Source of the DNA: UBA11872 sp965198285
GTDB taxonomy: Bacteria; Chloroflexota; UBA11872
Reading direction: 5' to 3'
NCBI GenBank assembly: GCA_965198285.1
Contig: OZ240251.1
Coordinates: forward strand, 1,736,001 to 1,800,000
DNA length: 64,000 bases
Each line of letters begins with the position of its first letter. Within the stretch, counting starts at the first letter, position 1. Below the pieces are notes generated by a model. The model ran no database searches. It worked only from the letters and a program-made list of their open reading frames with translations, and was not told the origin of the DNA. The position numbers and the translations under genes are program-made. This document shows positions 43,956-52,511 of the stretch, piece after piece.

Positions 43956-45683
43956 TTATGACTCCCCCGCGCCCTCCGCGGTGCGCGCGATGGTGTCAAG
44001 CTTGTCAATAACCTCCGGGTCGATTTCATCAAGAGGGACATGGTCGGCCAACTCGTAGAAGCTCTTCTTCTGCATAGCGTTGGGAAGATCTAGGACTGTA
44101 AAGTACTTTTCAAACATAGGAGTAAGGAAATCATCACTCACTTTAGTGTCAGCGCTCCATGGCGACCCGCGATTCAGGGTAACCATCGCGGCTTCGATCT
44201 CTCGGATTGAGCTACGCATTGCACGCAATCGACGCTCGACTTCCCCGTGCATGAACAGCGTGCCTTCGATATCCGAAGCTGAATGTCGAGCATACGCTTC
44301 GAGGGTATGATGAGTGCACATATAATTCTCAATCTCACGGCGTTGCCAGGTCAGTAGATCAAGGTATTGTTCATTTGTATCGTAGTGATCGAGTCGGTCG
44401 AAGAGCGCGAGACCTCTCAGGTCTGGGAGCGCCTCGCGCAGGCCGTGGTAATGCCGTTGGGCCGAGGCTGTATCGTTGCCTACGTAGCGCACAAAAGGTC
44501 TTTGCAAAGCTCGAACAGCGTCGACGTGATCAATTCGTCTGGCGAGCGCTTGCAAGATTGCCAAGTCGGTGGAGCCTTCCAGATAAAGGACCCATCCTGT
44601 TTGCTCGGCCTGATAGTAGTCTTCGAATCCGATGTCTCTGAGTGACTTCAGGACTTGGCTTCCACGATCGTCAATTCTGTGGGGAGCGCCCACGAACGCC
44701 ACCACAACGTCGCGACCGGCGGCCTCGTTGAGCAGGACTTCGGAGTGGCTAGCAGCAATGATTTGATTGTCATTCGCCTCAGCTACGTCAGTTATCAGTT
44801 TGTATATCTGGCGTTGGCGCAGAATCTCCAGGTGAGCGTCTGGTTCATCAAGCAAAAGGACAGCTCCCGGATTGGCGTAGAGGTATGCCAGAATCAGTAG
44901 TGTCTGCTGCAATCCTCTGCCGCTGGATGAGAGATCCAGCAAAGTCCCATGCTCGCGGTACTGCATTGTGATTTCGCCGCGTTCGGGGATATAGTCTGGT
45001 GAGCCAAGCCGGACTCCAAACAATTGGTCGATTTGATTCTCCAACACTGCCCACTTCTCGAGTTTAGATTCCCAAATTGAGAAGCATAGATTTCGGAGCA
45101 CCTCTGCCGTACGGCCCTCGCCAATGCGAACGTTGACTGCGCCATGGTCTAGTCGCGTTTCCGTGGCCGCCAGGCCGGACATGGGCGGAAGATACGCAAT
45201 GTGAGTGGAACCTGCTTCGTCGGGTATGGGCATTCGGTTCGGGGAGCTTCCTTCCTCCAGTCGAAGCGGACGGCAATAGAAGGACTCTTCATTTGCATAG
45301 TCGAACTCAAGGCCGCAGCACCATGACTTTCGTTCGTTGTTGCCTTCTACAATGACATCGATGCGAATATTGCTTGTTTTCTGACCAGCTTCTGTCCTTT
45401 GGACATTGCGGACCCGACGTTCCCGCCAAAGGAGGTTTGCAACCGGAACTGGAATTGCGATGAGATCGCGACGGTTGACGGTGACTCCTGGACGGCGTTC
45501 GGGCGCGCTTCGGCCGGCACGCTTTTCGTTCCAGCGCTTAAGGCCGATGTCCCAGAGCGCCAACGCTTGTATCGCCGAAGTCTTGCCCGAGTTGTTTGGT
45601 CCGATGAAAACAACTGGATTGCCCAGCTCGATTTCGACTTCATCGAAGCGCTTGAAATTCCGTACGACGACCTTTGTCAGCAT
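43956..45683 (-). CDS. OLD-like AAA ATPase with TOPRIM nuclease domain
   Basis: A 575-residue SMC/ABC-type ATPase fused to a TOPRIM domain, the layout of OLD-family nucleases. Walker A is GPNNSGKT (28-35), the ABC signature SSSGRG (252-257), Walker B AVLLLDEP (274-281) and the H-loop His313 in ASHSE. The TOPRIM part has LEGSTD (Glu369, Asp373), LFDRLDHYD (Asp429, Asp432) and WQRREIENY (446-454). Such proteins act in phage defence or DNA repair. No UvrD, reverse transcriptase or other partner is adjacent. GC is lower than in core genes, suggesting acquisition. Confidence 0.85.
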   Translation of the reverse strand: MLTKVVVRNFKRFDEVEIELGNPVVFIGPNNSGKTSAIQALALWDIGLKRWNEKRAGRSAPERRPGVTVNRRDLIAIPVPVANLLWRERRVRNVQRTEAGQKTSNIRIDVIVEGNNERKSWCCGLEFDYANEESFYCRPLRLEEGSSPNRMPIPDEAGSTHIAYLPPMSGLAATETRLDHGAVNVRIGEGRTAEVLRNLCFSIWESKLEKWAVLENQIDQLFGVRLGSPDYIPERGEITMQYREHGTLLDLSSSGRGLQQTLLILAYLYANPGAVLLLDEPDAHLEILRQRQIYKLITDVAEANDNQIIAASHSEVLLNEAAGRDVVVAFVGAPHRIDDRGSQVLKSLRDIGFEDYYQAEQTGWVLYLEGSTDLAILQALARRIDHVDAVRALQRPFVRYVGNDTASAQRHYHGLREALPDLRGLALFDRLDHYDTNEQYLDLLTWQRREIENYMCTHHTLEAYARHSASDIEGTLFMHGEVERRLRAMRSSIREIEAAMVTLNRGSPWSADTKVSDDFLTPMFEKYFTVLDLPNAMQKKSFYELADHVPLDEIDPEVIDKLDTIARTAEGAGES

Positions 45684-45826
45684 CCCCGTGTGTCCTTATC
45701 GCTTTCCGAAAACACAGGTGCGCGAACCCGGCAGTTGCCCACAGGCGCGTTGGTGTGCCAAGCCCGTGGGTTCGGCGTGGCTGTCGTGTTGTTTTCGAGC
45801 GTCTTCAGATTCGCATCCGCTGGCAG

Positions 45827-46597
45827 CTAGTGAGTCTCCTCGGCTACTGGGACGCCTTCGAGGAGGCCGGCTTGGTGCATTTTTTCCCAGCGTTCGAGGA
45901 AGGTGGCGTTCCATTCGTCGGTGAGGGGGTTGTGGAGCATGTCGCGGAAGACTTCCCAGAAGACGATGATGCCGTCGGCACCGGCCTGCAGGGCGGCGTT
46001 GGCCACGTCGACCGAGCGCACGAGGGCGGCGGTCACGTAGGGCCGCTGTTCCCAACCAGCGAGCATGTCCGCGCATTCGCGCACGTGCCAGACCGGGTCC
46101 ACGCCCACGCCCTTGTAGGGCTCGCAGAAGGGCAGGATGTGAGTTGCGCCGGCCTGGGCCACGACGGCGGCCTGGGTGAGGTTGAAGGTGGTGGTGCAGA
46201 AGGTCTCGACGCCCTCGGCGGCCAGGGCGGCAAAGGCTTCGAGGCCCTGGATGGCGCAGGGGATCTTGATGATGACCTGGTCGGACAGCTTGGTGAAGAC
46301 GTGGGCCACGTCCAGCAGTTCGGCCGTGGTATGCCCGTCGACCTCCACGACCACTTGCTTGTCGGTAATGTCCAGGTAGCGGCGGATGACTTCGGTGAGC
46401 TGCCCGTATTTCTGGGTCATGTCGTCCAGGACGACGGTGTTGGTGACGATGCCGTAGCCGCCGCGGGGCAGCCAGACCTTGAGGTCTTCGGGGTCGCCGG
46501 CCAGCCAGATGGCGGGGCCGCGTTCAGTGAGGCGGGCCTGGGTGACGGGGCCTACGTCCGTCTCCACACCGTTTGAGGTAATTGTCATGCCAGCCAT
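45827..46597 (-). CDS. Transaldolase-family aldolase
   Basis: A 256-residue TIM barrel of the transaldolase/fructose-6-phosphate aldolase family. The Schiff-base Lys is Lys111 in VIIKIPC; other family parts are VVVEVDGH (82-89), EGVETFCTTTFNLTQA and AGATHILPFCEP. The C-terminus carries GADGIIVFWEVFRDML. It overlaps the VOC gene by one base (TAATG) and ends a leftward set nth - mandelate-racemase-like - VOC - transaldolase, so it may cleave the keto-sugar acid made by the dehydratase. That pathway link is inference. Confidence 0.8.
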   Translation of the reverse strand: MAGMTITSNGVETDVGPVTQARLTERGPAIWLAGDPEDLKVWLPRGGYGIVTNTVVLDDMTQKYGQLTEVIRRYLDITDKQVVVEVDGHTTAELLDVAHVFTKLSDQVIIKIPCAIQGLEAFAALAAEGVETFCTTTFNLTQAAVVAQAGATHILPFCEPYKGVGVDPVWHVRECADMLAGWEQRPYVTAALVRSVDVANAALQAGADGIIVFWEVFRDMLHNPLTDEWNATFLERWEKMHQAGLLEGVPVAEETH

Positions 46598-47010
46598 TAC
46601 AGTTGCTCCCCGTCCACCAGTTGCAGTCCCACGCCCAAGGTTTTTTCAGTGTCGAGGAATGAGATTCGCCAGTCGGACGAGCTGACGATTGGGGCGGTGC
46701 CGCCGATGCCGTATTCGCCGCTGAGGGTGTCGAGCGTGGCGTCCATGGCGTCGTCGCGGAAGGCGACGTGGTGGACGCTGGGGCCGTGTTCGTGGAGGTG
46801 GGCGGCGAAATTGCTGACCTCGTCGTTGGTCGGGCAGATAATTTCCAGGTAGCTGTCAGTCTCGCCGATCTGAAGGGCGGCGTAGGCGTTGCCCTCTTCT
46901 TCGGATTCCCAGATCTTGAAGGGGGTCATGCCGAGCTTTTCCTGGAACAGGTCCAGCGCGGCCTCGCGGTCGGGCACGACGTAGGCGATGTGGTGAACGG
47001 CATCGAACAT
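46597..47010 (-). CDS. VOC-superfamily protein, methylmalonyl-CoA epimerase-like
   Basis: A 137-residue vicinal-oxygen-chelate protein with two beta-alpha-beta-beta-beta modules. Candidate metal ligands are His7 (VHHIAYVV), Glu56 (SYLEII), His81 (SVHHVAFR) and Gln130 (GLQLV). This resembles methylmalonyl-CoA epimerase (His, Gln, His, Glu) with Glu and Gln exchanged, so the reaction could differ. The ATG at 47010 has GGAGG five bases upstream; the TTG at 47022 overlaps that site and is rejected. Confidence 0.75.
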   Translation of the reverse strand: MFDAVHHIAYVVPDREAALDLFQEKLGMTPFKIWESEEEGNAYAALQIGETDSYLEIICPTNDEVSNFAAHLHEHGPSVHHVAFRDDAMDATLDTLSGEYGIGGTAPIVSSSDWRISFLDTEKTLGVGLQLVDGEQL

Positions 47011-47107
47011 GGCGGCCTCCAAGGGCGGCCTACAGATTTGGGCAAAGTGTACGCCCCCGAACCGAATGGCGAGTGGTGCGGCAGGCCTTCAGCGGACGGA
47101 GTCGGCG

Positions 47108-48232
47108 CTACTCGATGAAGGTGCGCCAGGGGTAGGAGGGTTCGGGGCCGTCGGCTTCGTCCTCGAGCGCTTCGAGGTTGAGGTCGTCGATGCCCAGGCC
47201 GGGTGCGTCGCTGAGGTGCATGTAGCCGTCGTGGATCTCCATGGCTTCGCCGCCGACGCGGCGGCGGAGTTCGTATTCGGGATAGGCGGTTTCGAGGACC
47301 TGGAAGTTGGGGGTGACGGCGGCGATCTGCATGGCCATGGCGGCGGAGACGGGGCCGCCGGAGTTATGCGGAGCGACCTGGACGTGGTAGGTCTCGGCGG
47401 CAGCGGCGATCTTGCGGACTTCGGTGATGCCGCCGGCGTGGGTGAGGTCGGGCTGTATGAAGGCGGCGCCCTGGCCTTCCAGGAGTTCGCGGTAGTCCTG
47501 GCGGCTGAAGAGCTTCTCGCCGCAGGCGATGGGGGTTGCCATGCGAGGGGCCAACGCGCACATGGCCTTGACGTTCTCGGCTGGAATGGGTTCTTCCAAC
47601 CAGACCGGACGGGATGGGGCCAGGGCCTGGGAGGCCTCGATGGCGAGGCGCGGGGTTAGGCGCTCGGCGCATTCGATGTGAATCTCGAAGTCGGGCCCGG
47701 TGGCGTCGCGGATGCCTTCTACGAGTTCGGCTGCGAAGCGGATGGCGGCAACGTCGGTTCGCTCGCCGGGTGAGCCGAAGGGCGTGACCTTGACGCCGCA
47801 GTAGCCCTGGTTCTGGGCGCGGACGGCGCCGTCCACGTGCCCGGCCACCGAGTCCAGCCAGCGCGAAACGCCGCCGGCGTAGACGCGGACCTTGCGGCGG
47901 ACGGGTCCGCCGAGCAGCTTCCAGACCGGGACGCCGAAGCGTTTGCCCTGAAGATCCCAGAGGGCGCCGTCGATGGCGGAGACGGCGCTGTTGACGATGG
48001 GACCGCCGCGCCAGCCGGTGTAGAGGTCGCGCCAGATCAACTCGATAGCCGAGGAGTCGCGGCCCAGCAGGCGAGGGGCGAACTGCTGGATGACGGCGGC
48101 CACGGCGCGGCCGCGGTCGGAGGTGGAGCCTTCGCCCCAGCCGAAGAGTCCTTCGTCAGTCGAGACGCGGACGAATAGCCATTCGCGCCAACGCACGTAC
48201 TTGATGACGACGTCGATTCCGGTGATCTTCAT
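47108..48232 (-). CDS. Mandelate racemase/muconate lactonizing (enolase superfamily) enzyme
   Basis: A 374-residue enolase-superfamily enzyme, nearest in layout to D-galactonate dehydratase and related sugar-acid dehydratases. Metal and catalytic positions: Glu183 and His185 (EIHIE, where galactonate dehydratase has Asp and His), Glu213 (WLEEP), Glu239 (CGEK) and the His289 base (APHNSGG). The N-terminal capping domain includes TDEGLFGWGEGS. Its ATG overlaps the nth stop as ATGA. Such enzymes are numerous in SAR202-type genomes. Substrate cannot be fixed from sequence. Confidence 0.85.
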   Translation of the reverse strand: MKITGIDVVIKYVRWREWLFVRVSTDEGLFGWGEGSTSDRGRAVAAVIQQFAPRLLGRDSSAIELIWRDLYTGWRGGPIVNSAVSAIDGALWDLQGKRFGVPVWKLLGGPVRRKVRVYAGGVSRWLDSVAGHVDGAVRAQNQGYCGVKVTPFGSPGERTDVAAIRFAAELVEGIRDATGPDFEIHIECAERLTPRLAIEASQALAPSRPVWLEEPIPAENVKAMCALAPRMATPIACGEKLFSRQDYRELLEGQGAAFIQPDLTHAGGITEVRKIAAAAETYHVQVAPHNSGGPVSAAMAMQIAAVTPNFQVLETAYPEYELRRRVGGEAMEIHDGYMHLSDAPGLGIDDLNLEALEDEADGPEPSYPWRTFIE

Positions 48233-48975
48233 GCGCGGACCGCCTGGAAGGGTGACTTGGCCGGTCGGACCGGCGCTGCGGACGAGGGGCAGATGTCGTT
48301 GAGGACGCAGCCATCGCAGTCGGGCTTGCGGGCGTCGCAAACGCGGCGGCCGTGCCAGATGACGGCGATGCCGGCGAAGATCCAGTCGTCCCGGTCCAGC
48401 GTGTCCGTGAGATCGCGTTCGATCTTGACCGGGTCGATGGCACGGCTGAGGCCCAGGCGCTGCGACAGCCGCTTGACGTGGGTGTCCACGACCACGCCAC
48501 TGGGGATGCCGAAGGCTTCACCGAGGACTACGTTGGCGGTCTTGCGGGCAACGCCGCGGAGGCGCAGAAGCTCGGGCATGGTGCGGGGGACTTCGCCGTC
48601 GAATTCGTGCAGCAGTTGGGCGGCGGTTTCGCGAATGGCGCGGGCCTTGCTGCGGAAGAAGCCGGTCTGGCGGATCATTTCTTCAACCTCGAGCTGGGGA
48701 GCGGCGGCCAGAGCCCGGGGGGTGGGGTAACGACGGAAGAGTTCCGGCGTAACCCGGTTGACGGTCACGTCGGTGGTCTGGGCGGAGAGGATGACGGCGA
48801 TGAGGAACTGAAACGGATTGCGGTAGTTCAGTTCCGCGGCGGCTTGGGGGTAAAGGTCGCGCAGGCGGCGGATGATCTCGGCGGCGCGGGCGCGCCGGAC
48901 GGCTTTCGACTCGCGCCAACGGCGGATGTTGAAGGCGCTGCTCTTGGCCCGCGTGGTCCGACGTTTGGCTGCCAT
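48229..48975 (-). CDS. nth: Endonuclease III
   Basis: Base-excision repair glycosylase/AP lyase for oxidised pyrimidines. The 248 residues include the helix-hairpin-helix LRLRGVARKTANVVL with catalytic Lys145, Asp164 (VVVDTHV) and the 4Fe-4S ligands Cys213, Cys220, Cys223 and Cys229. A basic N-terminal extension of about 25 residues precedes the fold. The first ~36 codons are also found, decayed, at about 54430-54535, marking a duplication. It leads a coupled leftward gene set with the dehydratase. Confidence 0.93.
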   Translation of the reverse strand: MAAKRRTTRAKSSAFNIRRWRESKAVRRARAAEIIRRLRDLYPQAAAELNYRNPFQFLIAVILSAQTTDVTVNRVTPELFRRYPTPRALAAAPQLEVEEMIRQTGFFRSKARAIRETAAQLLHEFDGEVPRTMPELLRLRGVARKTANVVLGEAFGIPSGVVVDTHVKRLSQRLGLSRAIDPVKIERDLTDTLDRDDWIFAGIAVIWHGRRVCDARKPDCDGCVLNDICPSSAAPVRPAKSPFQAVRA

Positions 48976-49057
48976 AGCGGAAGGATATCCCCGAGACGGC
49001 GAGGCGGCTATGCGCCGTTGGGTCCTCGTGGCGACGGGGGCCGGTCGGTTCGGACAC

Positions 49058-49063
49058 TACACT
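49058..49063 (+). promoter_or_regulatory. -10-like hexamer before the first SBP gene
   Basis: tacact followed by gaac, about 120 bases before the SBP start; a nearly identical tacactgaa precedes the VanW-family gene (61917). No good -35 was found. Confidence 0.25.
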
Positions 49064-49184
49064 GAACGACGTGCGGCTCGGGCAGAGGCGGGGTGCATGG
49101 TCCCGAGAACATGAGGCTCCAGCGGGCCGCGCTGCGCGGCTGATGGCGCGGCGCGGGGCGCGTACCGTAGGAAAGGAAGTGGGC

Positions 49185-50921
49185 ATGCGGTCGGAACGAC
49201 ACATCACACGACGCCGGATGCTTCGCCTGGCTGGGGCCCTGGGCCTTGGCGCCGGAGGAACAGCGGTGCTGGCCGCCTGCGGCGAGCCTCAGGTTGTCGA
49301 AAAGATCGTGACGCAGACGGTCGAGAAGATCGTCGAGGTACCGGTTGAGCGGATCGTCGAAAAGATTGTCACGGTGCAGGTGGATCGGATCGTCGAAAAA
49401 GTTGTCACGGTGCCGGTCGAGCGGATCGTCGAAAAAGTTGTCACGGTGCCGGTCGAGCGGATCGTCGAAAAAGTTGTCACGGTGCAGGTGGATCGGATCG
49501 TCGAGAAGGTCGTCACGGTCGAAGTCGAGAAGGTCGTCACAGTAGAAGTCGAAAAAATCGTTGAGGTGCAGGTCGAGAAAATTGTTGAGAAGGAAGTCCC
49601 GGTTGCAACCCCCGAACCAGAACCCTTACGAGAGAACGTCGAAATCCGGTTCGTCACAGACCACGTCAGTGGTCCGCGCGGCGCCGCCATGCAGTGGGGG
49701 CTGAATCGACTCGCCGAACATCGGCCGGACATCTTCGTGAACCTGGAACCGACTGGCAGCTTGATCGACACTCTCGCGATGCACTTGGTCGAGGGCACTG
49801 CGCCGCACGTGGCGCTGCTCTCACAGGCGGACTTCCTGTACTTCCACGAGGCAGGCGCGTTCACGGAGATTTCCGAGTTATTGCCGCAGATGGGCGTGGT
49901 GAAGGAGGACTACTACTTTGTGCCTGACTCCTACACGCTCAACGGCATCGACCACTCATTTCCGCAACCTAGGCTTATGACGGGACCCCAGTTTGGGATG
50001 CCGTTCCAGATAGGGATCAGCGGGTTCGTGGCCAACATCTCACTGGCCGAAGACGCCGGCGTCACGCTGCCCGACACCGAGAACTCGTGGACCTGGGACG
50101 ACTGGACCGAGTGGGATGCGCGGTTGACGAACCCTGACACCGGAACCTTCGGCACCTGGGCGCGCGACGACTACGAATTCCAGTACATGCCGCAGATGTA
50201 CTCGAACGGACTGAAGAAGCCGTTTAACGACGGTCTCACGAAAACCATGTTCGATCAGCCCGAAGCGCTAGAAGCCTGGGCATATTTGATCGGCAAGATC
50301 TTCGTACATCAGACCGCGCCTCCTTTTGATGAAGTCGCGGATTTGGGCGGTGAATACGGCAATCCGTTTGGCGCTGGCAGGATTGGCATTTGGCCGTCGG
50401 GCCGCGTCTACTCGACCGGGTTTGCGATTCCGCGCATCGGGGACCGTTTTCAGTGGACGCTACTGCCCTCTCCTGTTGCGGCGCGTAGCGGGCCACCGGC
50501 GCACGCCTGGTCGGAGCAGCCAAACCTGGTGACGACCAGCGCTGCGCGTGACGGATTGGAAGAGCAGTCCACGGCTCTGGCAGTCTTTCTCGCTGGTGAG
50601 GAATACCAGGGCCGGGTTGGCCTTGAGCGCGGGCATATGCCGGTGCACAAGGCTGCCATTGGTGCGCCGGAGTCCATTGCGCCCCCTCCCGAAGGCATGA
50701 AGTGGCTAAAGGTGTATGCCGATCGCCCCAACAACCGCAGCCTCTTTCCGTTCAGCACTTGGAGGGACTGGTGGGTACGGCACCGGGAGCTAGGCCGAAC
50801 AGGCTGGATAGGCGAGCAGTCGCCGGCTGAGGCGCTGGAGGCGTGCCAGGCGTGGGGTGTGGAGCATTTCTCGGGGTATGAGGGACCGAAGCCGTACGTG
50901 CGTGAGCCGGTGTATCCATAG
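49185..50921 (+). CDS. Lipoprotein substrate-binding protein 1 (long repeat linker)
   Basis: A 578-residue extracellular solute-binding lipoprotein (family-1 type). Signal with ITRRRM and lipobox LAAC, Cys32. Residues 38-140 are tandem V-E-K-I-V / V-x-V-E-R-I repeats, then the binding domain from about 151, beginning EIRFVTDHVSGPRGAAMQWG. Other shared family pieces are SWTWDDWTEWD, KTMFDQPEALEAW, GRIGIWPSGR and the C-terminal EPVYP. The ATG at 49185 has GGAAAGGAAG upstream. No permease or ATPase gene is near, so it is an orphan binding protein. Ligand is unknown, possibly a sugar or sugar acid. Confidence 0.85.
   Translation: MRSERHITRRRMLRLAGALGLGAGGTAVLAACGEPQVVEKIVTQTVEKIVEVPVERIVEKIVTVQVDRIVEKVVTVPVERIVEKVVTVPVERIVEKVVTVQVDRIVEKVVTVEVEKVVTVEVEKIVEVQVEKIVEKEVPVATPEPEPLRENVEIRFVTDHVSGPRGAAMQWGLNRLAEHRPDIFVNLEPTGSLIDTLAMHLVEGTAPHVALLSQADFLYFHEAGAFTEISELLPQMGVVKEDYYFVPDSYTLNGIDHSFPQPRLMTGPQFGMPFQIGISGFVANISLAEDAGVTLPDTENSWTWDDWTEWDARLTNPDTGTFGTWARDDYEFQYMPQMYSNGLKKPFNDGLTKTMFDQPEALEAWAYLIGKIFVHQTAPPFDEVADLGGEYGNPFGAGRIGIWPSGRVYSTGFAIPRIGDRFQWTLLPSPVAARSGPPAHAWSEQPNLVTTSAARDGLEEQSTALAVFLAGEEYQGRVGLERGHMPVHKAAIGAPESIAPPPEGMKWLKVYADRPNNRSLFPFSTWRDWWVRHRELGRTGWIGEQSPAEALEACQAWGVEHFSGYEGPKPYVREPVYP
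49296..49604 (+). repeat. Coding tandem repeat of the Val-Glu-Lys-Ile-Val linker
   Basis: Imperfect 42-bp periods such as gtgccggtcgagcggatcgt followed by cgaaaaagttgtcac, giving 14-residue units (two heptads). A shorter version is present in the fourth SBP gene (about 54796-55060). Such linkers are common between the lipid anchor and binding domain in Chloroflexota. Confidence 0.8.
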
Positions 50922-50954
50922 GTGGGGTTGGGCCGGCTGGAGAGGAAGCATCGA

Positions 50955-52496
50955 ATGGTGGATGCGAGGAGGCCGCCGGGTTTGGGACCGCGGGTTTCGC
51001 GGCGGCAGGCGGTGAGTCTGCTGGGGCGATTGGGACTGGGAGTTGGCGGGGCGTTTGCGCTGGTGGCCTGTGGCTCGTCGGGCGGTGTTGACGAGGTCGT
51101 GGCGCCAACCGGCGAAGGGACCGAAGCGACGCCAGCCCATACGCAAGCGTCGGTCCCGATAGGGAACCTGGACGCAAAGGCTGACACGCCGGCCCCAAGC
51201 GAACTGCCGGCTCAGCGCCGCTCTGTGGAAGTTTCCTTCGCGACCGCCAGCAGAGCCGGACCGCGCGGCGCAGCGATGAAGTGGGGATTAAGGCGCTTTG
51301 CCGATAAGCGACCAGACATCATGGTAACGGTGGAGCCGGAAGATGGCGTCCCGACTCGCCTTGTGGCTGGCACGGCGCCGCACGTAGCCCAGATGCAACA
51401 GGGGGTTTTTTTGCCCCTTTTGAGTGAAGGCGCGTTTGTGGAGATATCTGGCTTGTTAAGTCAGATGGACGTGGTGAAAGAGGACTACTATTTTGTCCCA
51501 GATACTTATACGTGGAATGACCTCGACCACTCGCTCCCGTCTCCAAGACTCATGCAGGGGCTGCAGTACGGCATGCCATTCCAGATTGAAATCAGTGGGT
51601 TTGTCGCCAACGGCACGCTGGCCGAAGTCGCAGGCGTGAGCCTGCCACACAGCGAGAACTCATGGACATGGGCCGACTGGTCCGAGTGGGATGCCCAGAT
51701 GACAGATCCTGACGCAGGCACCTTTGGAACGTGGGCACGTCAGGACTATCACCACCAGTACATGCCGCTGATGTACTCCAAAGGGCTTAGGAAGCCATTT
51801 GATGACGGCCTGACTAAGACGATGTTCGATCAGCCGGAAGCGCTGGAAGCCTGGGAGTACTTAATCAGCAAAGTTACTGTGCATCGCACATCGCCGGCAC
51901 ATGATGAGACGCCGGAAGTCTCGGGCGACTATTCCAATCCTTTTGCCGCGGGCAAGATTGGGATTTGGCCCGGGGGACGGGCGTTCTCAACCGGCTACGG
52001 TCTTGCAAAGATCAAGGAACGTTTCCGCTGGACACTGCTGCCGGAAGCTGTAGCCATGCGCGGCGGTCCGCCCGCGCACCTCGTAACTGATACACCAAAC
52101 CTGGTCAGCAGCAGCGTCACGCGCGATGGGCTGGAAGAACAGGCGACCGCGCTGGCCGTGTTTCTGGCAGGTGAGGATTTTCAGGGCCGTGTTGGAATCG
52201 AGCGTGGGCATATGCCGGTGCACAAGGCGGCCATCGGCTCGCCCACGTCCGTGGCGCCTCCGCCGGACGGGATGCAGTGGCTCAAGGCTTACGCAGACCG
52301 CCCCGCCAACCGCAGTAGGTTTTACTTCGGCACATGGTGGGAGTGGTGGCAGCGCAACCGGACACTGGGGCACAAAGGCTGGACGGGCGAGCAGTCGCCG
52401 GCGGAGGCGCTCGAGGTATGCCAGGCGTGGGGCGTTGAGCACCTGTCGAGGTATGAGCATCTGAAGCCGTTTGTACGTGAGCCGGTGTATCCCTAG
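50955..52496 (+). CDS. Lipoprotein substrate-binding protein 2
   Basis: A 513-residue paralogue of SBP 1 without the repeat linker. Twin-Arg-like VSRRQ, hydrophobic helix and lipobox LVAC with Cys39; a short Ala/Pro/Thr linker; binding domain from about 85 with RAGPRGAAMKWGL, DDGLTKTMFDQPEALEAW, GKIGIWPGGR and the EPVYP end. The ATG lies 33 bases after the SBP 1 stop, preceded by GAGGAAG. The junction sequence is nearly the same as that between SBP 4 and SBP 5, which shows common descent of the gene pairs. Confidence 0.85.
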   Translation: MVDARRPPGLGPRVSRRQAVSLLGRLGLGVGGAFALVACGSSGGVDEVVAPTGEGTEATPAHTQASVPIGNLDAKADTPAPSELPAQRRSVEVSFATASRAGPRGAAMKWGLRRFADKRPDIMVTVEPEDGVPTRLVAGTAPHVAQMQQGVFLPLLSEGAFVEISGLLSQMDVVKEDYYFVPDTYTWNDLDHSLPSPRLMQGLQYGMPFQIEISGFVANGTLAEVAGVSLPHSENSWTWADWSEWDAQMTDPDAGTFGTWARQDYHHQYMPLMYSKGLRKPFDDGLTKTMFDQPEALEAWEYLISKVTVHRTSPAHDETPEVSGDYSNPFAAGKIGIWPGGRAFSTGYGLAKIKERFRWTLLPEAVAMRGGPPAHLVTDTPNLVSSSVTRDGLEEQATALAVFLAGEDFQGRVGIERGHMPVHKAAIGSPTSVAPPPDGMQWLKAYADRPANRSRFYFGTWWEWWQRNRTLGHKGWTGEQSPAEALEVCQAWGVEHLSRYEHLKPFVREPVYP

Positions 52497-52511
52497 GTGA
52501 GATTGGAACGC

